DNA from: Verrucomicrobia bacterium 12-59-8
Lineage (GTDB): Bacteria > Verrucomicrobiota > Verrucomicrobiae > Verrucomicrobiales > Verrucomicrobiaceae
Reading direction: 5' to 3'
Length of the DNA: 34,545 nucleotides
Assembly: GCA_002279765.1 (NCBI GenBank)
Contig: NCCR01000155.1
Coordinates: 2,273-36,817, forward strand
In this document: positions 26,145-34,315 of the stretch, piece after piece
Position numbering within the stretch: position 1 is the first letter of the stretch
How the letters are laid out: each line of letters begins with the position of its first letter
Made by a program: the position numbers and the translations under genes
Notes under the pieces: generated by a model
The model's input: the letters and a program-made list of their open reading frames with translations, nothing else
What the model was told of the DNA's origin: nothing
The model's database searches: none

Positions 26145-28292
26145 TTACTTGGAGCCTCCACGCTGCTCGACGATCTGCTCAACAATCTGATGCGGGACCT
26201 GCTCGAAGTGAGAAGGCTGCATGGAGTAGCTGGCGCGTCCGGAAGATAGAGTGCGGATGGCGGTGGAGTAACCAAACATTTCAGCAAGGGGAACTTCAGC
26301 GCGCAGGATGGCAGTGGTGCCGCGGCTGTCCATACCCTGAATCTTGCCACGGCGACGGTTCAAGTCACCCATGATGTCGCCCTGATAATCTTCAGGTGTG
26401 GAAGCTTCCACAGCCATGATCGGTTCAAGGAGGATGCACTTGGCTTTCTTCAGAGCGTCTTTGACGGCGAAGATACCGGCCATCTTGAAGGCGTTTTCGT
26501 TGGAGTCCACTTCGTGGCTGGATCCATCGACAAGTTCGATGTGCATGTCGATCACTGGATAACCAGCAATGATGCCGTTGAGAGCAGCTTCGACGCAACC
26601 CGCCTTGGCTGGATTGATGAATTCCTTTGGAATCGTACCGCCGACCACTTTGTTTTCGACGACGATGCCCGAGCCCTTCTCACCAGGACGCACCTTGATG
26701 ACAACGTGACCGTATTGACCGCGACCACCGGACTGCTTGACCAGCTTTCCTTCGCCATCGGCTGGCATGGTGAGCGTTTCGCGGTAGGCGATCTGCGGCT
26801 TGCCTGTGGTGGTTTCGACTTTGTGCTCGCGCTTGAGGCGGTCGCAGAGAATTTCGAGATGGAGTTCTCCCATGCCGGCGATGATGACCTGGCCGGTTTC
26901 TTCGTCGGTCTTGACGAAGAAGGTCGGATCTTCTTCGGAGAGGCGCTGGAGGGCGTTGCCCATCTTTTCCTGGTCGCCCTTGGTCTTTGGCTCGACGGCC
27001 ATCGAGATAACGGGTTCTGGGAATGTTGGTGGTTCGAGCAAGATGTCGAGATCTTCATCACAGAATGTGTCGCCAGTGCGAACATCTTTCACACCCACGA
27101 GGGCGGCGATGTCACCAGAGTAGCAGGTCTCGATGTCCTTGTGAACACTTGCCTGGATCTGAATAAGGCGACCCACGCGCTCAGATTTACGGGTACGTGG
27201 ATTGTAGATCGTGTCACCCTTGGAAACCTTGCCGGAATACACACGGAAGAACACCAGACGGCCAAACTTGTCGGACCAGAGTTTGAAGCCAAGGGCGCAG
27301 AACTTGCCAGCGTCATCAGGATTGGCTTCAACCTTGGTGTCAGGATCGTCCACGAGCTGGCCAGTCTGTGGCTCAATGTCAAGCGGCCCTGGGAGATAGT
27401 CGATCACAGCGTCGATCAGATACTGCACGCCTTTGTTTTTGAAGGCTGAACCACCGGCCATTGGAATGATCTTGTTGGAGATCACCGTGCGGCGAAGCGC
27501 TTCCTTGACTTCCTTGATCGTGATTGGCAGCTCTTCGAGGAACTTCATGCCCAGTTCTTCGTCCTGGTTGCAAATCTCTGCCACAAGACCGTCATAAGCT
27601 TCCTTGGCCTTCGCGATTTCAGCTCCTTCGAGCTCACGCACTTTATAGGAAGAGCCAAACTTTTCGTCATCGTTGTAAATGATCGCCTTCTGGTTCACCA
27701 CGTCAATCTGACCGATCAGATCTTCTTCAGCACCAATCGGGATGAGGATCGGCCAAGCATTGGCACCGAGCTTCTTGCGAACGTCATTCACCACGTTGTC
27801 AAAGTTGGCACCGGTGCGGTCCATCTTGTTCACGAAAGCGATACGAGGAACGCGATACTTTTCTGCCTGACGATACACGGTTTCAGACTGAGGCTGCACA
27901 CCTGCCACGCCGCACAGCACGAAGATAGCGCCGTCAAGCACGCGGAGGGAACGTTCCACTTCAGCGGTGAAGTCCACGTGACCAGGGGTGTCGATAATGT
28001 TGACGCGAATGTCTTCCATCTCGCGCAACTTGAAGATGCCTTCTTCCTTGAGCTGCTTCCAGCGTGCCGTCACAGCAGCGGAGGTGATGGTGATTCCGCG
28101 CTCTTTTTCCTGCTCCATCCAGTCGGTGGTAGCTGCACCGTCATGCACTTCGCCGATCTTGTGGATCATGCCGGTGTAGAACAGAATACGCTCAGTCAGG
28201 GTCGTTTTGCCCGCGTCAATGTGGGCGCAGATCCCGATGTTACGGGTACGCTCAAGTGGGTATTCGCGGTTGGGTGAATTGGGGTTCGACAT
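26145..28292 (-). CDS. fusA: Elongation factor G
   Basis: GTPase that drives ribosomal translocation and, with RRF, recycling. Encodes 715 residues. GTP-binding motifs: AHIDAGKT (23-30), RGITIT (switch I end), DTPGH (101-105) and NKMD (155-158). Domain IV and V signatures include GGRGQYGHVVIKV, AGYPVIDMHIELVDGS and DLNRRRGKIQGM. A slightly enlarged segment (WKQLKEEGIFKLREMEDIR) lies before DTPGH. Between rpsG and rpsJ as in the str operon. Confidence 0.98.
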   Translation of the reverse strand: MSNPNSPNREYPLERTRNIGICAHIDAGKTTLTERILFYTGMIHKIGEVHDGAATTDWMEQEKERGITITSAAVTARWKQLKEEGIFKLREMEDIRVNIIDTPGHVDFTAEVERSLRVLDGAIFVLCGVAGVQPQSETVYRQAEKYRVPRIAFVNKMDRTGANFDNVVNDVRKKLGANAWPILIPIGAEEDLIGQIDVVNQKAIIYNDDEKFGSSYKVRELEGAEIAKAKEAYDGLVAEICNQDEELGMKFLEELPITIKEVKEALRRTVISNKIIPMAGGSAFKNKGVQYLIDAVIDYLPGPLDIEPQTGQLVDDPDTKVEANPDDAGKFCALGFKLWSDKFGRLVFFRVYSGKVSKGDTIYNPRTRKSERVGRLIQIQASVHKDIETCYSGDIAALVGVKDVRTGDTFCDEDLDILLEPPTFPEPVISMAVEPKTKGDQEKMGNALQRLSEEDPTFFVKTDEETGQVIIAGMGELHLEILCDRLKREHKVETTTGKPQIAYRETLTMPADGEGKLVKQSGGRGQYGHVVIKVRPGEKGSGIVVENKVVGGTIPKEFINPAKAGCVEAALNGIIAGYPVIDMHIELVDGSSHEVDSNENAFKMAGIFAVKDALKKAKCILLEPIMAVEASTPEDYQGDIMGDLNRRRGKIQGMDSRGTTAILRAEVPLAEMFGYSTAIRTLSSGRASYSMQPSHFEQVPHQIVEQIVEQRGGSK

Positions 28293-28339
28293 GGGGTCGG
28301 AAAAACGAAAAGTGGACGGAAAGAGTGAAGTGGAAACGA

Positions 28340-28786
28340 TTAGAAGCGGAAGTGGGCAAAGGCGCGGTTGGCCTGGGCCTGCTTGTGAACGTCGTCACGC
28401 TTGCGGACGGCGTTCCCCTGCCCTTGCGCGGCGTCCTTCAGCTCATTGGCGAGGGCGCGGTGCATTGCCTGACCTTTGCGGCCACGGGCAAAACCAACGA
28501 TCCAGCGCATGGCGAGGGATTCCTGACGGCGAGGAGAAACTTCGAGCGGCACCTGGTAGGTGGCACCACCGACACGACGGGCTTTGACTTCCACATTGAA
28601 AAGCTCAAGAGGATCGACGCTGTCGGTCTTGTCGTTGAGCGCCTCAATGGCGGAGTAAACGATGCGCTCAGCGAGCGACTTCTTGCCATCAAGCATGATG
28701 TTGCTGATGAGTGTGGCAACGAGTTCGCTGTCGTAGCGGCTGTCTTTGCGAACCTCTTTGTTATAAACGCGTTTTCTGCGGGCCAT
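28340..28786 (-). CDS. rpsG: 30S ribosomal protein S7 with short internal deletion
   Basis: Nucleates assembly of the 30S head and contacts E-site tRNA. Encodes 148 residues; most bacterial S7 proteins have about 156. Motifs: MARRKRVYNKEVRKDSRY, MLDGKKSLAERIVYSAIEAL, ARRVGGATYQVPLEV, LAMRWIVGFARGR, and the terminal AQANRAFAHFRF. Where relatives have a helix of the type LEAFEVALENVRPTVEVK, this protein reads LELFN-VEVK at residues 61-68. About nine residues, including the near-universal ALENVxP, are missing in frame (junction near 28594). Everything else is regular. Between rpsL and fusA. Confidence 0.95.
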   Translation of the reverse strand: MARRKRVYNKEVRKDSRYDSELVATLISNIMLDGKKSLAERIVYSAIEALNDKTDSVDPLELFNVEVKARRVGGATYQVPLEVSPRRQESLAMRWIVGFARGRKGQAMHRALANELKDAAQGQGNAVRKRDDVHKQAQANRAFAHFRF

Positions 28787-28820
28787 GGCGTGGGAAAATT
28801 AGGAGTGAAATCAGCGGAAA

Positions 28821-29225
28821 TTATTTCTTCTTCGCGGCAGCGGCGGCAGCACCTGGCTTTGGACGCTTTGCACCGTACTTGGAGCGACCACGACGGCGGG
28901 CATCAACACCAAGGCAGTCCAAGGTGCCGCGCACAATGTGGTAACGAACACCCGGCAAATCCTTCACACGTCCGCCACGCACCAGCACAATGCTGTGCTC
29001 CTGGAGATTGTGACCTTCACCGCCGATGTAGGCAATGACTTCGTAACCGTTGGTCAGACGCACCTTGGCCACCTTACGCAGCGCAGAGTTAGGCTTCTTG
29101 GGGGTGCGGGTCATCACCTGAAGGCAGACGCCACGACGCTGCGGGCACTTGGCAAGCGCAGGAGACTTCGACTTTACCGCTTTATCTTTGCGGCCGTGTC
29201 TGACGAGTTGATTGATGGTGGGCAT
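28821..29225 (-). CDS. rpsL: 30S ribosomal protein S12
   Basis: Decoding-centre protein controlling fidelity. Encodes 134 residues from the ATG giving [12 protein letters not shown]; the frame is open upstream but that part is leader sequence. Motifs: [60 protein letters not shown] and the tail [12 protein letters not shown] with Ala/Lys residues. The streptomycin-sensitive lysines (TPKKPNS, GRVKDL) are present, as is the Asp in KDLPGVRYH that RimO modifies in relatives. First gene of the operon, with a 325-base upstream gap. Confidence 0.97.
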   Translation of the reverse strand: MPTINQLVRHGRKDKAVKSKSPALAKCPQRRGVCLQVMTRTPKKPNSALRKVAKVRLTNGYEVIAYIGGEGHNLQEHSIVLVRGGRVKDLPGVRYHIVRGTLDCLGVDARRRGRSKYGAKRPKPGAAAAAAKKK

Positions 29226-29550
29226 GGTGTGAAAGAGCTGTAAACCTTGGCTTAATTCGGAGCCAGTTTCGGGGGACAGCGCGCCATGCTCACAATGAGC
29301 ATACGCAGACTTTTCCGGTTCTGGTTCCGATAATGAAGAGCCTCCGTGGAGGATCTTGATTTGCCAGCTTCGTTGAGGAAGCCGGGCCTTGGGGAGCGCG
29401 CATTCTGGCGAGTCCCTTGGTGCTCGCAAGCTCTTTTTAACACTTTTTGAAATAATTATTCACATTCTTGCTGTCAGCGATTGGACTTTTGTGAACAACC
29501 GGCAGCCAATTCAGCCAAATCCGCGCAGCTTCCATGGAAAGAGTATGCCT
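29226..29550 (-). promoter_or_regulatory. Leader and probable promoter of the str-S10-spc operon
   Basis: A 325-base gap without a convincing gene. The AT-rich island at about 29430-29480 stands out in otherwise GC-rich DNA. A possible leftward promoter has CTGACA (29472-29477) and TATTTC (29449-29454) with 17 bases between, giving a leader of roughly 215 bases. The leader contains a perfect hairpin ATGCTCA-TTG-TGAGCAT (29286-29302). A palindrome TTCCATGGAA (29530-29539) sits just after the end of the preceding gene. Regulation of the whole ribosomal operon from here is expected; the exact elements are tentative. Confidence 0.42.
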
Positions 29551-32500
29551 CTACTGCCGCGTCACCTGCAGCCGCATAAATCGCCGTGGCGCATCCTGCA
29601 TGCTCACGGTGTCCTTCACTTCGACGTTCAAAGGTTGCAAAGGAAGAAGGATGCCAATCTGGCCATTAATGCCTGTGCTCATTCCTGTTTCACCCACGAA
29701 GCCCGGCCCGCTGGTTACCGCCCCACCTGCGCTGGAGGCTAGCGTCGTCCAGGGGCCGCCGGGGCTGTCCGCCGCCTGCACCTCGTAGGTCACATCCGTC
29801 TTCGCGGGATCACGCTGGAAAGTGAGGCTGAGATGCTGCGCTCCTGCGTAATCCTTCAACTGCGGCTGCGGTGGCACACCCGAAGTGGCAGGGTCCATGT
29901 TGAGCGCGTATTTCAGCAGATTGAGCACGCCGTCTCCAGCCGGGTTCGCCATGTCTGCCGCGTCGCCAGCATCCTGCGTCGTGTTGAATTTCTGCTGACG
30001 CCAGACCTGCACTGGTGAAACCGTGGTCAAGATGGCATCGTCACCATAGTAGTTGTTGCCGTAGCCATCGCTGAGCTTCAAACGGAAGTGATAGGTCGTC
30101 TGTGGCAGTAGGAATGGCGCAATGGCATTGACGTTCTGGGAAGTGTTCCCCCCAATAATAAGAATCCCACCAACACCGCCAATACCAATCACTCCACCGC
30201 CACCAATAAGGATCCCTCCACCGCCGATCAAGACTCCTCCCGGCGTGGCCGTCTGCCCGTAGGCGGTCGTAAGACCATAATCGAACGTGGTGGTGTAAAT
30301 GCCGCTCTGCATGTTGCAGGTGCCATTGAGCATCGCGTTCGTGGCATTAACGTTCGTGGCGGCACTTGTGGTGACCGTGGGCGGAGACAAGGTGGTGAAG
30401 CTCACATCCTGCCCTGAGCTGGTGCCCTCACCATTGGTCACAATAACGCGGTAGTGATAGACCGTGTTTGCCGTCAGCCCCAGCAGTGCATAGGTCGTAG
30501 TGGCTGCCGTGCTCGCGTCAAACGCCGCCGGAGCGGAGTACTGGCTGCCGTAAGCGGTGGTGGTGCCGTATTCGAAAACGACCGTGGCTGGTGAACTGCC
30601 GGTTTCAAAGCTTGCATTCAGCGTTGCCGCTGCCGCTGCGATGGTCGAGGCACTCTGCGTTGTCGCCACAGGCGGCGTGGCGGGTGCTCCAGTGGTGAAC
30701 GTCTGATCTGCGCCATAATAGCTGATTGCAAGAAGGCTTGGCTGACCACTGATCAAGATCACTTCCTGCGCTCGCAAACGATAGTGATACGTGGTGCTCG
30801 GCAGCAGGCGGCTGGCTGTTGCAGCGGGTGTGAGGGTATTCGAACCCGTGAGATAATTGCCACTCGGAGTGACCGTCGTGCCGTAGTCGGTGGACGTGCC
30901 GAGGTCAAAAAAGAGGCCAAAACCACCGCCCCCGCTCGTTGTGGCGGAGCCGTGCAAGACGACGCTCAGGTCCGCCAGGTTCGACGCTGCGGCCGTCGTG
31001 ACCGTCGGGGCGCTCAGCGTGGTGAAAGAGCCTGAGGCGCTGTAGCTTGTCCCCTGCCCGTTCGTCGCCCCACAGCGGAACGTGTAGGCGGTGCCCGGCA
31101 GAAGTTGCGTGAGTGTGACTGCCGCCGCGCCCGTGCTGCCAAGCGTCCGCGTGGCCGGATTGCCCGGCACGGTTTGCACGCTGCCACCAGCGGCCTGGTA
31201 TTCCCAGAAGATTTCGGCATCTGAGCTGCCGGCACTGATATTGGACACACTGACTGCTGCGGTGCTGGTCGTCACCCGAGTGGTGGATGCACCCCCCAGA
31301 CTCGGCGGCGTGTTGGGCGCACCGGTGGTGAAGGCCACATCCGGCCCGTAGTAGTCCACTCCCGCCAGGAACGAGTAATGCACCTTCGCCCGATAGTGAT
31401 ACGTCGTGCCGGGCAGCAACCCCGTCAGGTTCCCGGTGAAAGTGCCCGCGCCGAGCAGACTTCCCGGCGTCGCACCCACAGTGTTGCCGTAGTTTGTGGT
31501 GGCACCCCATTCAAAACTCAGCGTGGCCGTGGTGCTGGTACCATTGGGATTCACGGAGCCATTGAGCACCGCAGAAAGATCGCCCACGTTGGTCGCCGCG
31601 CCCGTGATGACCACCGGCGGCTGGAGTGTGGTGACGGTGGTATCCCCTGAAGAAACCGTGCCCTCGCCATTGGTGAGCACGCAGCGCACATGATACGTGG
31701 TGCCGGGAGTGAGGCCAGTGAGGTCCGCCCACACCGTTGCTCCGCTGACGTTCGTCGAAACCTCACTCTCGGCGGTGGCCGAGCTGCCGTACGCGGTCGT
31801 CAGTCCATATTGGAAAACCACGGTGGTGGGTGAGCTTCCCGAAAAAACCGGCGCGCAGTACACCCGTGCAGTCGTGGTCCCCCCGCTCTCTCCCCACACG
31901 TTCCCCGCCGTCGGCGGTGTGGCCGCAACCCCTGTGGTGAAAGTCTGGTCCGCCCCGTAATAGACGTAGCTCTGATCCCAGTAATACTTGGCTTTCAGCC
32001 GGTAGTGGTAGGTCGTGGCCGGCTGCAGCCCCTGCGGCTGGACAGACACTGGCGCGGCGCTGGTGTTGTTCATCCCGTTCGCAGCCGCTAGCTCCTGCCC
32101 GTAGCCCATCGTCAGTCCGTATTCAAAGAGGACATTCAACACCACCCCGTTGGTGACCACCGTGCCATTCATCGTGGCGGCGAGGTCTGTCACACCCGTG
32201 GCTGCGGTCGTGACCAGCACAGGCCACAAGGGCGTGGTGAAGGTGTCATCCGCACTGTAAACCGTTCCCTGCTCATTCACCGCCTTCGCACGGAAATGAT
32301 ACGTCGTGGCGGGTGCCAGCCCCGTCGCCTTGGCATGGCAGGTCGTGTAGGCGATCAGGTCCTTCTCGACCTTCGTAGGGCTGACCACGGATGAACCATA
32401 GCTCGCAGTCAGGCCATATTCGTAGGTCACCGTGACCTGAGAGCTGCCGGAGAGGAGCGAGTCGAGCGAAAAGCTCGCTTCCCCCGGCTGGAGATTTGAG

Positions 32501-32904
32501 ACCCCGGCGCCCACCGCCCCCAGCGTGGGCGGATTCGCCAGCGTGGTGAAGGTCATGTCATTGCCGACGTACGTGCTCGCTCTATCCAAAGTGGTGGCAA
32601 TGATGCGAAAGTGATACGTCGTGTTCGTCGCCAGTCCCGAAGGGCGAAAGCTGCAGGCCTGCACTCCCGTCCCAAAGAGAGTGGAAGATCCCTGGGTCAC
32701 GTAGCCATAGGCCGCCGTCAGCCCATACTCCGCCCGCACTTCAAAAATGTCGTCCAGGGGATCGATGGTGCCATTAAGCGCAGCGTCGGAGTCCGTCACG
32801 CCGGTGGCTACCGTGGTCGTGACCACCGGTGTCGCCGCGTGCGCCGTAAGGGCGACCGCCACGAACAATCCTGTCAGCAGGAGGATGGGACTGCGACTAA
32901 ACAT
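29551..32904 (-). CDS. Large secreted protein with nine Fn3-like repeats
   Basis: Encodes 1117 residues. A signal peptide is clear (MFSRSPILLLTGLFVAVALTAHA, cut near 23). Residues about 26-963 are nine beta-sandwich modules of about 100 residues with the shared pattern ...FEYGLTTAYG...LxPxTTYHYR...TFTT, as in Fn3-like repeats common in Verrucomicrobiota and Planctomycetota exoproteins. Odd and even modules differ in sequence and alternate. Module 9 contains a Gly/Ile-rich insert (889-920). The C-terminal 150 residues hold a DGVLNLLKYALNMDP motif (seen in many secreted verrucomicrobial proteins, resembling a Ca-binding or thrombospondin-3-like turn) and a further beta domain. No enzyme motif. 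A surface or extracellular role in adhesion or scaffolding is inferred. No PEP-CTERM or other sorting tail is visible. Confidence 0.82.
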   Translation of the reverse strand: MFSRSPILLLTGLFVAVALTAHAATPVVTTTVATGVTDSDAALNGTIDPLDDIFEVRAEYGLTAAYGYVTQGSSTLFGTGVQACSFRPSGLATNTTYHFRIIATTLDRASTYVGNDMTFTTLANPPTLGAVGAGVSNLQPGEASFSLDSLLSGSSQVTVTYEYGLTASYGSSVVSPTKVEKDLIAYTTCHAKATGLAPATTYHFRAKAVNEQGTVYSADDTFTTPLWPVLVTTAATGVTDLAATMNGTVVTNGVVLNVLFEYGLTMGYGQELAAANGMNNTSAAPVSVQPQGLQPATTYHYRLKAKYYWDQSYVYYGADQTFTTGVAATPPTAGNVWGESGGTTTARVYCAPVFSGSSPTTVVFQYGLTTAYGSSATAESEVSTNVSGATVWADLTGLTPGTTYHVRCVLTNGEGTVSSGDTTVTTLQPPVVITGAATNVGDLSAVLNGSVNPNGTSTTATLSFEWGATTNYGNTVGATPGSLLGAGTFTGNLTGLLPGTTYHYRAKVHYSFLAGVDYYGPDVAFTTGAPNTPPSLGGASTTRVTTSTAAVSVSNISAGSSDAEIFWEYQAAGGSVQTVPGNPATRTLGSTGAAAVTLTQLLPGTAYTFRCGATNGQGTSYSASGSFTTLSAPTVTTAAASNLADLSVVLHGSATTSGGGGFGLFFDLGTSTDYGTTVTPSGNYLTGSNTLTPAATASRLLPSTTYHYRLRAQEVILISGQPSLLAISYYGADQTFTTGAPATPPVATTQSASTIAAAAATLNASFETGSSPATVVFEYGTTTAYGSQYSAPAAFDASTAATTTYALLGLTANTVYHYRVIVTNGEGTSSGQDVSFTTLSPPTVTTSAATNVNATNAMLNGTCNMQSGIYTTTFDYGLTTAYGQTATPGGVLIGGGGILIGGGGVIGIGGVGGILIIGGNTSQNVNAIAPFLLPQTTYHFRLKLSDGYGNNYYGDDAILTTVSPVQVWRQQKFNTTQDAGDAADMANPAGDGVLNLLKYALNMDPATSGVPPQPQLKDYAGAQHLSLTFQRDPAKTDVTYEVQAADSPGGPWTTLASSAGGAVTSGPGFVGETGMSTGINGQIGILLPLQPLNVEVKDTVSMQDAPRRFMRLQVTRQ
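30016..32829 (-). repeat. Array of nine ~100-residue modules in an A/B alternating pattern
   Basis: Module starts, by residue, are about 26, 124, 227, 328, 429, 531, 632, 741 and 841. Modules 1, 3, 5, 7 and 9 (type A) read like VTTxAATxVxDLSAxLNGTV and end YYGADQTFTTG. Modules 2, 4, 6 and 8 (type B) begin PPxxG, carry a SGSSP-like turn, and end TNGEGTxxSxxxxFTTL. The array is therefore four A-B pairs plus a final A. Confidence 0.7.
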
Positions 32905-33056
32905 TCGTAGGGAAAGATATTCGGCGGAGTCTGCCCATTTTCCGCGAATTTCGCAAGACTTTCATTTCATCATCTTGCCCCCTCCCTGCCGCAGGGAGCT
33001 TCTGGTAGCGTGCAGATGTTTGCTTCTCCTCCAGGTTAGCGCCACACTGCCAGGCC
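32905..33056. promoter_or_regulatory. Divergent region with two inverted repeats
   Basis: This 152-base gap separates the giant repeat protein (leftward) from a small secreted protein (rightward). It holds GCGAA-T-TTCGC (32944-32954), operator-like, and CTCCCTG-CCG-CAGGGAG (32982-32998), a perfect seven-base-pair hairpin. No clear -35/-10 pair was identified. Confidence 0.28.
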
Positions 33057-33686
33057 ATGCGCCTGCTTTCCTGCCTCCTGCTCCTCTCGCTCAACTTCCT
33101 GCCCGCTCAGCAGCCGCTCGTCGCGCCGGAGCGCAAGCTGGAGTCCCTCCTACTCATGCCGGAGCCCAAGGCCATGCGCGGGGCCTATTCCATGACCCTG
33201 CCGGGTTCGCAGCAGACGGCCTTCAACTGCTACCGCGAAACCACCGCCTCCCCCAGCGGGGTCGAGGCCTACTCCGCCGAAGCCTTCACCAAGCTCGGTC
33301 TCAGCGTCGAATCCTTCGCCGCCCGCGCCAGGACTGCGGCGGACAAGCGCCTGCTGCAGCTCAAGCCCGAACTTATCAAAGGCGCTGACGGCAGGATCGC
33401 CTATGCCGTTTATCGCGGCGACTCGCCGCTCTACGCCACGCTGCTCCTCGCCCCTTCCCTGCCCAAGATTTTCGCGGAGCTGTTTGGCCCCGAAATCTGG
33501 GTGGCCGCGCCCGACCGCCACGCCCTCTACGTCTTCCCCGCCAAGGCCGAATTGCTGGACGACTTCGCCGCCGACCTCGCCGAGCGCTACGCCACCGACC
33601 CCTTCGCGGCGAGCGGTGAAATCTTTTCCCTCAAGACTGGCAGCGAACCCCGCGTCGTCGCCACCTTCGCGGGCGAAGATCCGTAA
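33057..33686 (+). CDS. Secreted protein of unknown function, weakly DUF1444-like
   Basis: Encodes 209 residues. A signal peptide is visible (MRLLSCLLLLSLNFLPAQQ). The mature part has no Cys pairs or enzyme motif; AYAVYRGDSPLYATLLLAPSLPKIF and WVAAPDRHALYVFP followed by an ERYATDPFAASGEIF segment resemble in pattern the C-terminal part of DUF1444 (YtpQ-like) proteins, where a PxRDxLxV motif is typical. That link is weak. The region is GC-rich and has strong codon bias in this frame, supporting it as the real gene over the opposite-strand frame. Divergent from the repeat protein. Confidence 0.62.
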   Translation: MRLLSCLLLLSLNFLPAQQPLVAPERKLESLLLMPEPKAMRGAYSMTLPGSQQTAFNCYRETTASPSGVEAYSAEAFTKLGLSVESFAARARTAADKRLLQLKPELIKGADGRIAYAVYRGDSPLYATLLLAPSLPKIFAELFGPEIWVAAPDRHALYVFPAKAELLDDFAADLAERYATDPFAASGEIFSLKTGSEPRVVATFAGEDP

Positions 33687-33910
33687 CGTTCTCCGCCCCA
33701 CGTCAGTGCATCGCAGCGCGTCAGAAAAACATTCCTGCCGCGCAGAGAAAAACAAAGGGGTGATCATTCCCTCATCCCAAAATGAATGCCTCCCACGTGG
33801 ACGCTTCACTATAGAAGGCCGTCATTTTGCTGTGAACAGCTAAACCACCCCGCTGTTCTTACCCACCGTGTGCGCCGACTTTTTCCAATAACGCCAAGCA
33901 GCGTCCCATC
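33687..33910. other. Intergenic stretch, nothing recognised
   Basis: This 224-base gap between two rightward genes shows only a minor GCTGT-GA-ACAGC inverted repeat near 33828-33840 and A-rich patches. It should contain the promoter of the next gene. No RNA gene or conserved element was recognised. Confidence 0.3.
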
Positions 33911-34288
33911 ATGACTGAAGCCGAAGTCGTGACCGCGATACGCCAGCATCTGGAGGGCCTTTTCCCTCTGGCCTGCCCGCTTTGCCAGCGCCAGTTCGCC
34001 ACCTTTCGCGAATACCTGCAAAACACCGAGCACCAGGGCGATGCCATCCCCTACGATGCCGAACTGGGCCACTGGCAGCCCCTGCGCCCCGTCGGCACCG
34101 TCACCCTGGCCAACTGCCGCTGCGGCAACACCCTCGTCCTCAGCTCCGAAGGCATGCCCCTCATCCGCCTTTGGGCCTTGTTAAACTGGGCCAGGATCGA
34201 AACTCAAAAGCGGAAGCAGACCCCGCGCGAACTGCTCAACTATTTGCGAGATGTGCTTTGCGCTCAGGTGCTGGCGGAGCCGGAATGA
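33911..34288 (+). CDS. Small cytosolic protein with CPLC and CRC cysteine motifs, function unknown
   Basis: Encodes 125 residues. No signal peptide or membrane segment. Cys22-x-x-Cys25 (LACPLCQRQF) and Cys69-x-Cys71 (NCRCGNT) together make a plausible zinc-ribbon site. Between them are FREYLQNTEHQGDAIPYDAELGHW and after them LVLSSEGMPLIRLWALLNWARIETQKR, a pattern I associate with short conserved hypothetical proteins in several phyla, but no function is known to me. A regulator or adaptor role would be a guess. Convergent with the lectin-domain gene. Confidence 0.62.
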   Translation: MTEAEVVTAIRQHLEGLFPLACPLCQRQFATFREYLQNTEHQGDAIPYDAELGHWQPLRPVGTVTLANCRCGNTLVLSSEGMPLIRLWALLNWARIETQKRKQTPRELLNYLRDVLCAQVLAEPE

Positions 34289-34315
34289 AAAATCGGCCCT
34301 CGGTTACCCGCCGCA

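Noticed and set aside
28256..29038. Long + strand open frames opposite rpsL, rpsG and fusA
   Set aside because: They are antisense to unmistakable ribosomal genes and show no protein-like domain.
29252..29443. 63-codon minus-strand frame in the rpsL leader
   Set aside because: No similarity to a leader peptide, no ribosome-binding site, and it overlaps structured leader RNA.
30016..32829. Possible CRISPR or tandem DNA repeat array
   Set aside because: Repeats are protein modules of about 300 bases with divergent DNA, not short identical repeats with spacers.
33150..33809. 219-codon minus-strand frame opposite the secreted protein at 33057
   Set aside because: Gly/Glu-rich shadow of a GC-rich gene; the + strand frame has a signal peptide and sensible composition.
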